From positions 124,001 through 188,000 of the forward strand of contig CACNSR010000002.1 of the NCBI GenBank assembly GCA_902623175.1: a stretch of 64,000 nt of DNA, given 5' to 3'. Shown in pieces: positions 7,948-17,262 of the stretch. How positions within the stretch are numbered: the first letter of the stretch is position 1; every line of letters starts with the position of its first letter. The position numbers and the translations under genes were made by a program. Below the pieces are notes generated by a model. It worked only from the letters and a program-made list of their open reading frames with translations, was not told where the DNA came from and ran no database searches. This stretch comes from Halieaceae bacterium. Its GTDB lineage: Bacteria; Pseudomonadota; Gammaproteobacteria; Pseudomonadales; Halieaceae.

Positions 7948-8505
7948 ATGAAAGGCCATCCTGTTGCGTATTCGCGAAGCGTGATCACTGAGCTGATGGT
8001 GCCGAGTTACACTAACTTTGGTGGCAAGGTGCATGGCGGCACGCTGATGTCTCTGATGGACAAGCTCGCCTACGTCTGCGCTAGTAAGCACGCCGGTAAC
8101 TACTGCGTCACGGTGTCTGTCGATAACGTGCAGTTTCTCCGTCCTGTTGAAGTAGGCGAGGTGGTGTCGCTCATGGGGTCAGTGAATTACGTAGGAAAAA
8201 AATCACTTGTCGTGGGGATTAAGGTAGTCGCAGAGAATTTACAGGAGGGCGCGAGTAAGCATACGAACACCTGTTATTTTACGATGGTGGCAAAGGATGC
8301 AGACGGCCGCACTGCTGAAGTACCGCCTCTGATCCTCGAGAGCGAGGATGATGTCAGGCGTTTTTGTAGTGCGTTACAGCGTCGGCGAATTCGGGAAGAG
8401 GGTGTGGCGTTTATGACAGATTACAAGTCGTCCTTCACCGATCATTATGCCGTTGCTGACCTGCTCTCAGATGAGCGATGTGTCTTGTCTATTAGTGACG
8501 CCTGA
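7948..8505 (+). CDS. Acyl-CoA thioesterase, hotdog fold (YciA/BACH-like)
   Basis: The ATG at 7948, with GAGGA 7 bp upstream, gives 185 residues. The hotdog signature is FGGKVHGGTLMSLMDKLA (about residues 25-42), followed by VSVDNVQFLRPVEVGEVV, as in acyl-CoA hydrolases of the YciA/cytosolic acyl-CoA hydrolase type. It should hydrolyse acyl-CoA thioesters in the cytoplasm. The last ~50 residues extend beyond the usual YciA length and have no recognised domain. It is a single-gene unit that reads towards the MFS gene. Confidence 0.85.
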   Translation: MKGHPVAYSRSVITELMVPSYTNFGGKVHGGTLMSLMDKLAYVCASKHAGNYCVTVSVDNVQFLRPVEVGEVVSLMGSVNYVGKKSLVVGIKVVAENLQEGASKHTNTCYFTMVAKDADGRTAEVPPLILESEDDVRRFCSALQRRRIREEGVAFMTDYKSSFTDHYAVADLLSDERCVLSISDA

Positions 8506-8508
8506 GGC

Positions 8509-9753
8509 TTAGTACGCATCTGTAACTTGTGCGGGTGACTCTGACACCACCGTCGCGCGCGTCAGGCTAAGCACCAGCATTGCGCTTAGCGTGGAGAGAA
8601 TCGCCATGCCGACAAAGGCGGCAGTGTAGTCACCCTGCCATTCTCTGACGCGGGCGACCGTCTGCGTGCCAAGTGCGCCACACAGTGTGTCGATCAAGAC
8701 GATCGTCGCCAGGATGCGTCCATAGAGTGGTCCGCTGTAATGCGCCGCTATCAAAATCTGGATGCAGGTAAAAGCGCCACTAAACCCGAGCCCTGCAAGC
8801 ACGGCATAGCCGTACAGTAGTGCGGTGGCATCTGCCGCTATCTGGCTGAGCGTAATCAGTGCGATCGCCAGCATCAGTATTGCACTCGCCATGACCCGAT
8901 GAAGGTCAAAGCGGTCAGACAGCAGCCCAAAGCAGAATTTACCCACCACAGAGCAGCCAAAAAACAGACTAAACACATTGGGTAGAGAGGATCTTGCGAG
9001 TCCAACGTCCTTGGCCAGGTGAATGGACTGATGCTGGGTTAGCGCGATGATAATGAACCAAAGGCTGCCGGTGGCAAAGACAATGACAGCGAAGCGACGC
9101 GTCAAGAGGGTGGGGATGATACGCTCCTTCACATTACCTGAGTGCCCGGGGGGTGGTGAGGCCGGCATCACGCGCCGCCCATCCCGGAGCAATAACCAGA
9201 CGCTGCCCAGCATCATCGAGCCGACGCCGACGCCCGTTAGCAGTACGGTCTGTCGCCAACCCAGTTGCTCGATGCCCGATCCGACAGCGAGGGGAAACAG
9301 CGCGCCGCCTAGGCTGGATGCCATCAACAGTATGCCTGTGGCTCGGCCGCGTCCCGAGTCAAACCAGCCTGTTAGCATCACCATGTTGGAGACGAGGCCG
9401 CAGAGTGACAAAGCCAGGCCTAGCAGCGCGTACACGGCGACCAGTTGCCAGAGGCTATTTGTCGCGGAGTAGACCGTTAATCCGAGTGTCAGAAGCGCGC
9501 TGCCAATCGCGATGATGGCGCGGGATGAATAGCGATCGAGGAGCCACCCGGCGGGTGGCGATGTCACGGCGCCGATGACAAAGAATACGGTTGCAGGCAA
9601 CGTTACCTCGCCCGTATGCCAGCCGAAGTTGTCCATCAATTCGGGGTATAACAGGGGGAGCGTATGCAAGGTGACGCCGTTTGAGGCCATGTAAACCAAA
9701 AACAGCCCGCTGAGCACGATCCATTGTTGATTTTTAGGTGTGGCCCCGGTCAT
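8509..9753 (-). CDS. Major facilitator superfamily transporter
   Basis: The 414-residue protein has about 12 hydrophobic helices and a motif-A-like loop after helix 2 (GWLLDRYSSR) with a related GLLSDRFDLHR in the second half. It resembles the oxalate/formate-antiporter or monocarboxylate branch of the MFS; the substrate is unknown. It is divergent from the FAD monooxygenase at 9928 across 174 bp, so the pair may share regulation, for example uptake and hydroxylation of one aromatic or organic acid. Confidence 0.85.
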   Translation of the reverse strand: MTGATPKNQQWIVLSGLFLVYMASNGVTLHTLPLLYPELMDNFGWHTGEVTLPATVFFVIGAVTSPPAGWLLDRYSSRAIIAIGSALLTLGLTVYSATNSLWQLVAVYALLGLALSLCGLVSNMVMLTGWFDSGRGRATGILLMASSLGGALFPLAVGSGIEQLGWRQTVLLTGVGVGSMMLGSVWLLLRDGRRVMPASPPPGHSGNVKERIIPTLLTRRFAVIVFATGSLWFIIIALTQHQSIHLAKDVGLARSSLPNVFSLFFGCSVVGKFCFGLLSDRFDLHRVMASAILMLAIALITLSQIAADATALLYGYAVLAGLGFSGAFTCIQILIAAHYSGPLYGRILATIVLIDTLCGALGTQTVARVREWQGDYTAAFVGMAILSTLSAMLVLSLTRATVVSESPAQVTDAY

Positions 9754-9859
9754 AGGGAGTCAGCCGCTGGTCATTCCTTATGACATTACACCACCGCTTG
9801 GCAGCAGGGAATCGCAGTGGCGCAATGGCCTGGGCGACGCCGCTGTCGCGAGCACTGGT

Positions 9860-9887
9860 TTGATTGAACGGCCCGTGCCGGTATGGT
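9860..9887 (+). promoter_or_regulatory. Possible sigma-70 promoter for the FAD monooxygenase
   Basis: TTGATT (9860-9865) and TATGGT (9882-9887) are separated by 16 bp, about 40 bp upstream of the GTG start at 9928. The match is moderate and was found by eye only. Confidence 0.3.
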
Positions 9888-9927
9888 GTATCTCCAAATC
9901 CATTCATCCAGACGGCGGGACGTGTGA

Positions 9928-11106
9928 GTGACCTCGCGACATTTTGACATTGCCATCATCGGATCTGGCATCGCTGGCGGCGCGCTGGCCGCCGCCCTCA
10001 AGGGCAGTGGGTTGAGCACGTTGATTTTGGACCGGCGTTCCGGGCCATTGGATACCGCCAGGGGCGATCATATACAGCCGGCAATGCAGCCCGTGTTGTC
10101 CCGCTGGGGCGTGCTGGATCGGTTGCTGGAAGCGGGTGCTGAGCGCCGAGCGGGAACGCGCTGGTTTGATGCGGAGGGCGGTCACATTGTTACCGTGCCG
10201 GTGCCTCAGCGCGATGACTGTGCGGGCGCATTTTTGTTCCTGAACCACGAAAAGATTGGCGATATTTTGCTGGATACCGCCGAGGAAGCGGGGGCCGCAA
10301 TCATTACCGGTTTGTCCGACTGGTCGTTGATGCGAGCAGCGGGTAGTTGGCGTGTCAACTGGCAGTCAGGTAATCAGTCGCTGTCCGCCACGTGTACGGT
10401 GCTGGTAGCTGCCGATGGGACCGCATCGACGGTTCGCAGCCGACTGAAAATAGGCCTGGACCGACATCGGTACCAGTATCCGATCGCCGTCTTGTACGGT
10501 CGCGAGCGGGGTGTCAGTGATGAGCGAACGTTGGATGTGTATTTGGCAGAGGAGCGGATGGTCTCACTGATCCCGCGAACCGGTGGGACAACGAAGGTCG
10601 GTTTTCCTGTATCGCCCGAGGACATCGGCTTCTGGAAGAAGGGATCTGGGGAGGCCCTGCAGCGTCGTCTCGACGAGTGGTGCCCCGGGGTGTCATTTGA
10701 TTCACTGGCCTTCGGCGCGATTTACCCACCCGTTTCCCAGCAAAGCGAGCCTTATCGGGGAGAGGGGGCGTTGGTGCTCATTGGCGACGCCCGTCACGCG
10801 ATGCACCCTGCGCGGAGCATGGGTATGAATACCTGCTTTCGGGTTGCTGACCAGTTGGCTAATTCGCTCAGGTGTTTGAGCTCAGGTTTCTCTGAAGCGC
10901 AGGTGCTGCCATTGCTGTCTGAGTTCGAGACGCGCTTTGAGCAGGAGCTGACCCCGCGATTGTCAGAAAATCATGCCGCCGGTCTGCAAATGGACACGAT
11001 CACCGGAGGCGGCTTCGCCGCACTTAAGGAGCAACTGCAGCTGGCCGCGGGTGATGAGCGTGTATTAGGCGGGATGGCCCTGAAAGCCGCTGGATTGACG
11101 GTCTGA
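9928..11106 (+). CDS. FAD-dependent monooxygenase (UbiH/PHBH-like)
   Basis: The 392-residue protein has the three class A flavoprotein monooxygenase motifs: GSGIAGGALAAAL near residue 12, a VAADGTASTVRSR segment near 163 (DG motif), and IGDARHAMHPARSMGMN near 287 (GD motif). Such enzymes use NAD(P)H and O2 to hydroxylate aromatic or related rings. The start is GTG. The SRAP gene begins 2 bp downstream, so they are probably cotranscribed. The substrate cannot be told; a UbiH/UbiF role is less likely because no ubi genes are nearby. Confidence 0.82.
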   Translation: MTSRHFDIAIIGSGIAGGALAAALKGSGLSTLILDRRSGPLDTARGDHIQPAMQPVLSRWGVLDRLLEAGAERRAGTRWFDAEGGHIVTVPVPQRDDCAGAFLFLNHEKIGDILLDTAEEAGAAIITGLSDWSLMRAAGSWRVNWQSGNQSLSATCTVLVAADGTASTVRSRLKIGLDRHRYQYPIAVLYGRERGVSDERTLDVYLAEERMVSLIPRTGGTTKVGFPVSPEDIGFWKKGSGEALQRRLDEWCPGVSFDSLAFGAIYPPVSQQSEPYRGEGALVLIGDARHAMHPARSMGMNTCFRVADQLANSLRCLSSGFSEAQVLPLLSEFETRFEQELTPRLSENHAAGLQMDTITGGGFAALKEQLQLAAGDERVLGGMALKAAGLTV

Positions 11107-11108
11107 GA

Positions 11109-11762
11109 ATGTGCGGGCGCTACACGCTCTCGGTGTCCAACAAGCCCGCTGTCGCAAAGCTGGGGCTACAAAGCGTGGACCGTTTCAATATCGCCCCGCA
11201 ATCTCAAGTGATGATCAAAACGAACGACGGTGATCACACGGTGGCCTGTTGGGGCATCCCTCTGGGCGGATCCGGTGCGAGCGGTTCTGTCACGAACGCG
11301 CGGCTTGAGACATTGGACGCGAAACCTCTTTTCCGTGATCTCGCACGTTGCGCTTTGCTAACCGACGGTTGGTATGAGTGGCAGCGGGTCGCCTCAAAAA
11401 AGCAGCCTTGGTACCACCACCGTGGCGGAGCTCTTTTTTATCTGGCTGGCGTCTATCAGCCTGGCATCGGCTGCGCGGTGGTCACTCAGGGCGCGACCGA
11501 GCCGCTTGACGAGATTCACCACAGACAGCCAGTGCTGCTAGACGATCAGTGCCTTCAAATGTGGCTCGATGGCGAACAATCCCGCGGGGAATTGCCGACG
11601 CTGGAGGTCTTGTTTCATCCTGTTGCACAACGGGTCGGCAACACTCGGTATGACGACAGTGACTTGATTGCGCCAGCGGATATCAACGAGGCGGAGACAG
11701 GAGAGATGGCAGACCTATTTCCTCAGGGCGAGACCCTCTACGCGGCAGGTGATAGGGAGTAA
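11109..11762 (+). CDS. SRAP/HMCES-family abasic-site processing protein
   Basis: The 217-residue protein has every key SRAP residue: Cys2 (MCGRYT), the asparagine in VTNARLET, the glutamate in DGWYEWQ, and the histidine in HHRQPVLL (normally HxRMP). Family members crosslink to abasic sites in single-stranded DNA through Cys2. This copy has Q where the family usually has M and is somewhat short. It directly follows the FAD monooxygenase; a link with oxidative DNA damage is possible but not shown. Confidence 0.85.
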   Translation: MCGRYTLSVSNKPAVAKLGLQSVDRFNIAPQSQVMIKTNDGDHTVACWGIPLGGSGASGSVTNARLETLDAKPLFRDLARCALLTDGWYEWQRVASKKQPWYHHRGGALFYLAGVYQPGIGCAVVTQGATEPLDEIHHRQPVLLDDQCLQMWLDGEQSRGELPTLEVLFHPVAQRVGNTRYDDSDLIAPADINEAETGEMADLFPQGETLYAAGDRE

Positions 11763-11849
11763 AGTTTTGAAGGTAATCGGCCCAAGTCAGTCTGACAAAT
11801 GTTTAAATAGGGCCACGACAAAAATCAAGATCAACTCAAGGACCAGAGC

Positions 11850-13145
11850 ATGAAGGTGGGAAGTTTCATTCCCGAGCAGTCCGCGTCGACGTTGTATGCG
11901 ATGGCGGGTGACGACTGCTCTCTGCATCACGACCTGACCAGTTTGACGCCCAAGCAGCAGGTTGATCATCAGGAGAATCAGGTGCTCACCTGCGCATTAC
12001 AGGTCGCACTCGTCGGTCTGGGTAAACACAATGACCATGTCGCGCTGGGTACCCCATTCACGGATCCGGGATGGCGCGAGATGCTGGGTCACTATAGTGA
12101 GATGTTCGCCGCCATGGGCCTCGATTCGGTGCCCGACAGCCAGTGGCACTTCCACCCCCTCGACGGCTTCTACGAGAGTGTCGCGAACTCACTGCCGGAA
12201 GTTGATCTGACCAATCTCTATATGATCAGTGGGAGCAACGAACCGTTGCATCAAAACCCCGAGGCGCTGGCAGTGAGTAGGAATGTCAACTCCAAGCTGC
12301 ATTTTGCCGAGCACGGGCCTCAAGCCGGTCTGCCGGTGCCTCACACTGAAGTATATTCCAAGCGAGCGATTCGGGAAGGAGAGGCCGATCGTATGTTTTC
12401 GGCGTTGCCTAGCGGCGTGATGGTTAAGTTGTTGGGGCTCGCGGGGTCCCGCAATGTCTTTGCTGTGGATTCTGTCACCGACTGCCTCGATCAGATTGCG
12501 GAATACGACGACGCTGTGCAGATTCTGCTGCAGGAAAAACTGGACATCAGCCAGTGGCGGGAGATGACGGTGGATCTGACGATCACCCCGCAGGACGTCA
12601 GTATCAGTAACGTGCGCCAAATTTTGTTTGCCGGCGGAAAGTGGGTGGGTAACTACATTTCACCCGAGCTCGAGGTACCGGAGGCCCACGAGGCAGTGTT
12701 GATGCAGGTGGGGGCCTATGCTCGGGAACATGGTCATGTTGCCGAAGAGGGTATTAATTGCGGCGTCGATTACTTCGTTTCGGGCGACGAGGTGATCGTA
12801 ACCGAGATCAATGCCCGATGGACTGGAGGGCTCTTCCCCGCGGAGTTTTTACGACGTCTGTCCATCACTCAGCCTGCGGTCGCGTTTTTCGATATGGTGC
12901 CAGTGGCGCAGAGTGAAGCGGTGAGGGGTTTCCAGCGCGAGCATCTCTTCCCGGCAGCAGGAGACTCTTTCGCTTACGTGCCGATGGGTTTTACGCCATT
13001 TGCTATGGAGATTGAAGGGGCAGAGCGCTATTTTGTGTGGCAGATAGTGGTGGGTGATTTTGCCGCGTTCGTTGAGGCAAAGCGCAAAGCACTTGCTGAG
13101 GATGCTTTCCCCACTGCTGAGTTGATATTAAAGGAGGCGTTGTAA
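11850..13145 (+). CDS. ATP-grasp ligase with pre-ATP-grasp N-terminus, substrate unknown
   Basis: The 431-residue protein has AAGGA 7 bp before its ATG. Residues 1-140 form a pre-ATP-grasp-like region. The ATP-grasp fold follows: K149 in VNSKLHFAEHG, K193 in VMVKLLG, VDYF near 306-309, and the metal-binding EINARWTGG at 319-327 (E319, N321). The NARWTGG ending resembles peptide- or amide-forming enzymes of the PGM1 type more than primary-metabolism ligases. Its TAA overlaps the ATG of the P450 gene (TAATG), so the two are coupled. Its role is probably to activate a carboxylate and join it to an amine; this is inferred. Confidence 0.75.
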   Translation: MKVGSFIPEQSASTLYAMAGDDCSLHHDLTSLTPKQQVDHQENQVLTCALQVALVGLGKHNDHVALGTPFTDPGWREMLGHYSEMFAAMGLDSVPDSQWHFHPLDGFYESVANSLPEVDLTNLYMISGSNEPLHQNPEALAVSRNVNSKLHFAEHGPQAGLPVPHTEVYSKRAIREGEADRMFSALPSGVMVKLLGLAGSRNVFAVDSVTDCLDQIAEYDDAVQILLQEKLDISQWREMTVDLTITPQDVSISNVRQILFAGGKWVGNYISPELEVPEAHEAVLMQVGAYAREHGHVAEEGINCGVDYFVSGDEVIVTEINARWTGGLFPAEFLRRLSITQPAVAFFDMVPVAQSEAVRGFQREHLFPAAGDSFAYVPMGFTPFAMEIEGAERYFVWQIVVGDFAAFVEAKRKALAEDAFPTAELILKEAL

Positions 13146-14425
13146 TGAGCCGTGTTGACCTCGCAGAGCTCGATTTCTTTAGCCCGGAAATTCAGGAGTG
13201 TCCTTTCAGTGTCTATCGTCAGTTGCAGGACGAGGCGCCGGTCTGGCAGATGCCTGGGACCAATGTGTTCGTTGTCACTCGATACAATGACATCCGAGAG
13301 ATTATCCGCGATCCAGCTAGATTCTCGAGTAGCTTTAGTGCGCTGTTGAATGCTGGCTCTCCCAATGATGATGTCAATGCCATTTACGAGCAGGGCTACG
13401 AGATGGTTGAAACTTTGCTCACCCAAGACCCTCCTCGGCATCGCGTGTATCGCAACCTCGTTAACAAAGTATTCTCTAACAAGCGTATTGAAGGGATGCG
13501 GAGTTATATTGAGGCGATTACCGAGGAACTGATCGACGATTGGATTGATGATGGGGAGGTTGATCTTTTAAACAGACTCTGTGTCCCTCTACCAATATAC
13601 GTGATCGCGGATCAGCTGGGTGTCCCCCGCACTGAGTTGACACTACTCAAGAAGTGGTCAGATGCCTCTGTATCACGCTTGGGCCGCTTGGCGGATGAGG
13701 AGCAGCAGATTCAGAATGCCAAGGATATCGTGGAGTTCCAGCATTATTTTGCCGACCTAATTGATCGGTTGCGGCATAAGCCCGAAGACAACATCATCTC
13801 TGATTTGGCGAACAACACAATTGATGAGGGTCGATTGCTGACAAAGCCAGAGGCTTTAGGAATGATTCAGCAGATATTGGTGGCGGGCAATGAGACTTCT
13901 ACCAATGCAATCGCCGGGGGCGTTGTATTGCTCATTCAAAACCCTGAGGAACAGGCGAAGCTGCGCGCCAGTGCCGACCTAATACCCTCGGCAGTCGAAG
14001 AAATTTTGAGGTTGGAGACCCCTACCTCGGGGATGTGGCGCAGGGCTACTGAGGACACTGAAGTTGGTGGCGTGGCTATCCCCGAGGGTTCATTTTTGAT
14101 GGTGCGGTTTGCGGCAGGTAATCGTGATGAGTCGATTTTTCCGTGCGGCGGCGACATGAAAGTTGACCGCGAGAATGCCAATAATCACATGGCATTTGGT
14201 CAAGGCACCCACTTTTGTCTGGGCGCACAGTTGGCGCGCACGGAGTTGCAGATTGCAATGAGCAGCTTGTTGCGTAGGACAGATAATTGGAGATTAGTAG
14301 AGGAGAAAAACTCTCTAAAGCATCACCCAAACGTATTGCTGAGAGGACTGATGGATCTGCATATTTCATTTGATAAAATTGATAATCTGCAGAGGCCTAA
14401 AGAACGTGCTCAGGTGCGCGCATAA
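13145..14425 (+). CDS. Cytochrome P450 of the ATP-grasp/Rieske cluster
   Basis: The 426-residue bacterial class I P450 has AGNETS at 247-252 in helix I, E286-I-L-R289, and the heme loop FGQGTHFCLG with Cys358. The ligand-side residues are the common E-T rather than the D-T of the CYP153-like enzyme at 3131, so the two are not close paralogues. It is translationally coupled to the ATP-grasp gene and lies 4 bp before the Rieske gene. No dedicated ferredoxin or reductase is in the cluster. The substrate is unknown. Confidence 0.88.
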   Translation: MSRVDLAELDFFSPEIQECPFSVYRQLQDEAPVWQMPGTNVFVVTRYNDIREIIRDPARFSSSFSALLNAGSPNDDVNAIYEQGYEMVETLLTQDPPRHRVYRNLVNKVFSNKRIEGMRSYIEAITEELIDDWIDDGEVDLLNRLCVPLPIYVIADQLGVPRTELTLLKKWSDASVSRLGRLADEEQQIQNAKDIVEFQHYFADLIDRLRHKPEDNIISDLANNTIDEGRLLTKPEALGMIQQILVAGNETSTNAIAGGVVLLIQNPEEQAKLRASADLIPSAVEEILRLETPTSGMWRRATEDTEVGGVAIPEGSFLMVRFAAGNRDESIFPCGGDMKVDRENANNHMAFGQGTHFCLGAQLARTELQIAMSSLLRRTDNWRLVEEKNSLKHHPNVLLRGLMDLHISFDKIDNLQRPKERAQVRA

Positions 14426-14429
14426 GCTT

Positions 14430-15818
14430 ATGAACAAACCTATATTTCCTAATTGCCAGGTCAACAAGCCGCTTTTCCCCAGTTATCAGGAATTACTGGA
14501 CGATGAGTCGGTAGCGGTGCCAGCCGCATTGAGGTTGGACACGCAACCTATCATCGCTAATAACGTCATAGCGACGGATGTGTGGACTGATCGCGGGATT
14601 TTTGACAAAGAGGTGGAGAATCTGTGGCCGCGAGTTTGGCAGATGGTGTGTCGCGAGACGGCGTTAAAAAAAACCGGAGATTTCCTAGTTTATGATATTG
14701 CCAAGTATTCTATTCTCTTGGTTAAGACTGAAGCTGGGGAGTTAAAGGGCTTTCATAATTCTTGTCTCCATCGTGGTAGAGCGCTCAAGTCAGGCAAGGG
14801 TACGAGTCGAGAATTACGCTGCCCCTACCATGGTTTCTGTTGGCACTTAGATGGGCGATTCAAGGAGGCTTACTGCGACTGGGAGTTTGATCAGGCGCAG
14901 CTGGCAGAATTGACGCTACCTGAGGTGCAAGTTACCACTTGGGGTGGCTGGGTACTAATTAATATGGACTTGGACGCCCCGCCGTTCGAGAGTTATGCCG
15001 CTACATTAATGGAGCACTTTGTGCGTTGGTCCCCCGAAGATCGTTACGTCTCGCTGCATGTTGAGAAAAAAATTCGTTGCAACTGGAAGATTGCGATGGA
15101 AGCTTTTATCGAGTCTTACCACGCTATACAGACGCATCCTCAGATCTTAGGCTTTACTGGCGGCGACAATTCTCAGTACGACGTTTTTGGCGACCATTTG
15201 AGCCGAACCATTACCGCGCAAGGCATTCCCAATCCTGGCCAGGCAGATCGTTACAGCGTGCAGGAATCAGTTGAATCGATGACCGGCCCTGGTGGCTTCG
15301 AGTTGGCGCTTGAACTGACCGGGATTGACGCCAGTACAATTACCTCTCGACAGGCGATTGGTGCGGTCCGCAGGGAGCAATTCGCTGAGTTCATGACCCC
15401 GGAGATGTTGGCCACGGTAACTGACGCCGAGACTATGGACTCTATTCTCTACCTGGTCTTCCCCAACTTTGCTCCATGGGGCGGGTTTCAGAGCCAAATT
15501 ACTTACCGATATCGACCGGATGGCATGAATCCAGACGGCTGCATAATGGATATCTATTTGCTGGATGGTTATGCCAAGGATCAACCGAGACCACCGGACG
15601 CAAAAACAGTTCGCCTAGACTACGAGCAAAAATATACCGACGCCGAGGAGCTAGGTATGTTGGGCGCGCTGTTTGATCAAGACGCCAACAACTTACCTGA
15701 GGTTCAAAAGGGCTTGATGGCATCTAAATCCAGGCAGGCGATCACGGCGAGCTATCAAGAGCTGAGGATCCGGCACTTCCACGAGACCCTGGCGAAGTAT
15801 TTAGCCGCGGGAGACTGA
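14430..15818 (+). CDS. Rieske non-heme iron oxygenase, alpha subunit
   Basis: From the ATG at 14430, 4 bp after the P450 stop, the protein has 462 residues. The Rieske ligands are C112-L-H114 and C131-P-Y-H134 (SCLHRG, RCPYHGF). The catalytic iron ligands lie in ESYHAIQTHPQ (H231 and H236), with a later acidic residue as third ligand. It belongs to the ring-hydroxylating dioxygenase alpha-subunit superfamily, which also includes demethylases and amine monooxygenases. No beta subunit, ferredoxin or reductase is adjacent, so it may be an alpha-only type. It is the third gene of the coupled trio. Confidence 0.88.
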   Translation: MNKPIFPNCQVNKPLFPSYQELLDDESVAVPAALRLDTQPIIANNVIATDVWTDRGIFDKEVENLWPRVWQMVCRETALKKTGDFLVYDIAKYSILLVKTEAGELKGFHNSCLHRGRALKSGKGTSRELRCPYHGFCWHLDGRFKEAYCDWEFDQAQLAELTLPEVQVTTWGGWVLINMDLDAPPFESYAATLMEHFVRWSPEDRYVSLHVEKKIRCNWKIAMEAFIESYHAIQTHPQILGFTGGDNSQYDVFGDHLSRTITAQGIPNPGQADRYSVQESVESMTGPGGFELALELTGIDASTITSRQAIGAVRREQFAEFMTPEMLATVTDAETMDSILYLVFPNFAPWGGFQSQITYRYRPDGMNPDGCIMDIYLLDGYAKDQPRPPDAKTVRLDYEQKYTDAEELGMLGALFDQDANNLPEVQKGLMASKSRQAITASYQELRIRHFHETLAKYLAAGD

Positions 15819-15876
15819 GGGCTTTAATACGTGATGCGGCGGTTCGCTTCGCGAGCTCACCCAGTAGTAAAACAGC

Positions 15877-16563
15877 TCAGTAAGACAGGGCCATGCTTTC
15901 ACGGCCATCCTTTTCGGTGGCCCGAGCAAAACTAGGCAGCGCTTTCATCCGTGTCACCCACTCCATACACCGTGGATGAGATGCTTCGGTAATCATGTCG
16001 CGCTCCGCGCCGACAATCATGTTGTATGCAATCAAGAAATCCGCCGCCGACAGCTGCTGCCCTCCGAACCACGGTGCAGTGCCGAGGTCTTTCTCTGCCA
16101 TTGCTAATATGCGGCTCAGGCGTGGTTGAATGAATAACTGGTCCAACCCTTTTGTGTAAAGCTTGACGAAGGGCTTCATGAAAAAGGGCAGGTGTTTTTG
16201 TGAGATTGTGGTGACGGTCTTCATCAACTGCAGAGGCATCATTGAGCCCTGTGCCGCGTGCCACCAGAACAAATAGCGTGTGCGATCCGGTGAGTCGGGT
16301 CCGGGCCTAAGGTTTTGCCCCGGCATTCTGTCGAGAATAAACTCCATTATGGCGCTACTTTCGGCCAGTGCTAAGTCGCCGCATGTCATGACCGGTGCAG
16401 TGCCAAGCGGTGAGAGCGTCTTGTATTCGTCGGGGGCCGCCATTGTCCGCGCGTCGCGGTCGTAAGCCACCAAGTCATAGGTAGCCTCGAGCTCCTCCAG
16501 CATCCACAGTACGCGGAAAGACTGGGAGTACTCGAGGTGGTGAAGCGTTAACGTGTCCGTCAT
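15877..16563 (-). CDS. Glutathione S-transferase
   Basis: The 228-residue protein starts at the ATG at 16563; a TTG seven codons upstream lacks a ribosome site. The thioredoxin-like N-domain has YSQSFRVLWMLEEL, the cis-Pro loop GTAPVMTCGDLALAESSAIMEF in two parts, then an all-helical C-domain with LSAADFLIAYNMI. This is a canonical cytosolic GST. It is convergent with the Rieske gene 58 bp away, so joint control with the oxygenase trio is not evident. Confidence 0.85.
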   Translation of the reverse strand: MTDTLTLHHLEYSQSFRVLWMLEELEATYDLVAYDRDARTMAAPDEYKTLSPLGTAPVMTCGDLALAESSAIMEFILDRMPGQNLRPGPDSPDRTRYLFWWHAAQGSMMPLQLMKTVTTISQKHLPFFMKPFVKLYTKGLDQLFIQPRLSRILAMAEKDLGTAPWFGGQQLSAADFLIAYNMIVGAERDMITEASHPRCMEWVTRMKALPSFARATEKDGRESMALSY

Positions 16564-16728
16564 GGCCGAAGCGGGAATGCCCAAGGAAGATCGTGATTAG
16601 GCCCTATATACCGCATTAAGCCCTCTTCGGATGTCTCGCTAGCCTTGGGCCGTGACTTTTTTCGGGTACGTGCAGCCAGAGTGCTCTCAGGTGTCTCGAT
16701 CTCGCTATGACTGGTGCCAATCGGTAGG

Positions 16729-17094
16729 CTAAAAAATCTGATGTTCCTCGGTCATGAATGCTCGTGAATGACGGAAGTCAACGAATTGTGCCTCGTTTTC
16801 CGTGAGCTTTGCTTGCGCTTCGACGCCCGCGGGATAGGACATGCCTCGCTCAAGTGCCGCCATGGTTTCCCACCACATCGCGGTCACGCCATCATAGGGC
16901 GCTTGTAAGCCGCGGCTTTCGATCATGAGTACTTTGAGCTCAGGTAGTGTGGTATGGCTCTGTACGTAGCGGCTTGCCCCGATTGCTTTGGCGACGGACT
17001 TCACCAGCTGTCCATGTTCTCCACGCCAGTAGCGGTAGAAGCGGCCGCTATCGATGTCGTCGCGTTTTCTCAGGCAATAAACCAGCCTGATCAT
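16729..17094 (-). CDS. EthD-like (dimeric alpha-beta barrel) protein
   Basis: The 121-residue protein opens with MIRLVYCLRKRDDI and has FYRYWRGEHGQLV near residues 18-30, typical of the EthD family. EthD proteins accompany P450 and other catabolic genes, but their biochemical role is mostly unknown. It lies between a GST gene and tRNA-Arg. Confidence 0.75.
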   Translation of the reverse strand: MIRLVYCLRKRDDIDSGRFYRYWRGEHGQLVKSVAKAIGASRYVQSHTTLPELKVLMIESRGLQAPYDGVTAMWWETMAALERGMSYPAGVEAQAKLTENEAQFVDFRHSRAFMTEEHQIF

Positions 17095-17137
17095 AGGGTT
17101 CGTCGATACTGGAGGGGAGTACGCAGGAAATTTTTGG

Positions 17138-17213
17138 TGGCCTCCCCGCCAGGACTCGAACCTGGAATCACCGCTTAGGAGGCGGTAGTTATATCCTGTT
17201 TAACTACAGGGAG
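17138..17213 (-). tRNA. tRNA-Arg (CCU anticodon)
   Basis: On the minus strand the 76-nt cloverleaf has acceptor arms CTCCCTG/CGGGGAG fully paired (one T-G), an anticodon arm ACCGC-CTCCTAA-GCGGT giving CCU, a T arm CCAGG-TTCGAGT-CCTGG, discriminator G and an encoded CCA. A second CCA follows directly. It lies 49 bp downstream of selU. Confidence 0.95.
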
Positions 17214-17262
17214 TCCTCGCCATCTTATCTTAAAGTGCTTCTGGCGCTAAGCGACGTCGCCC

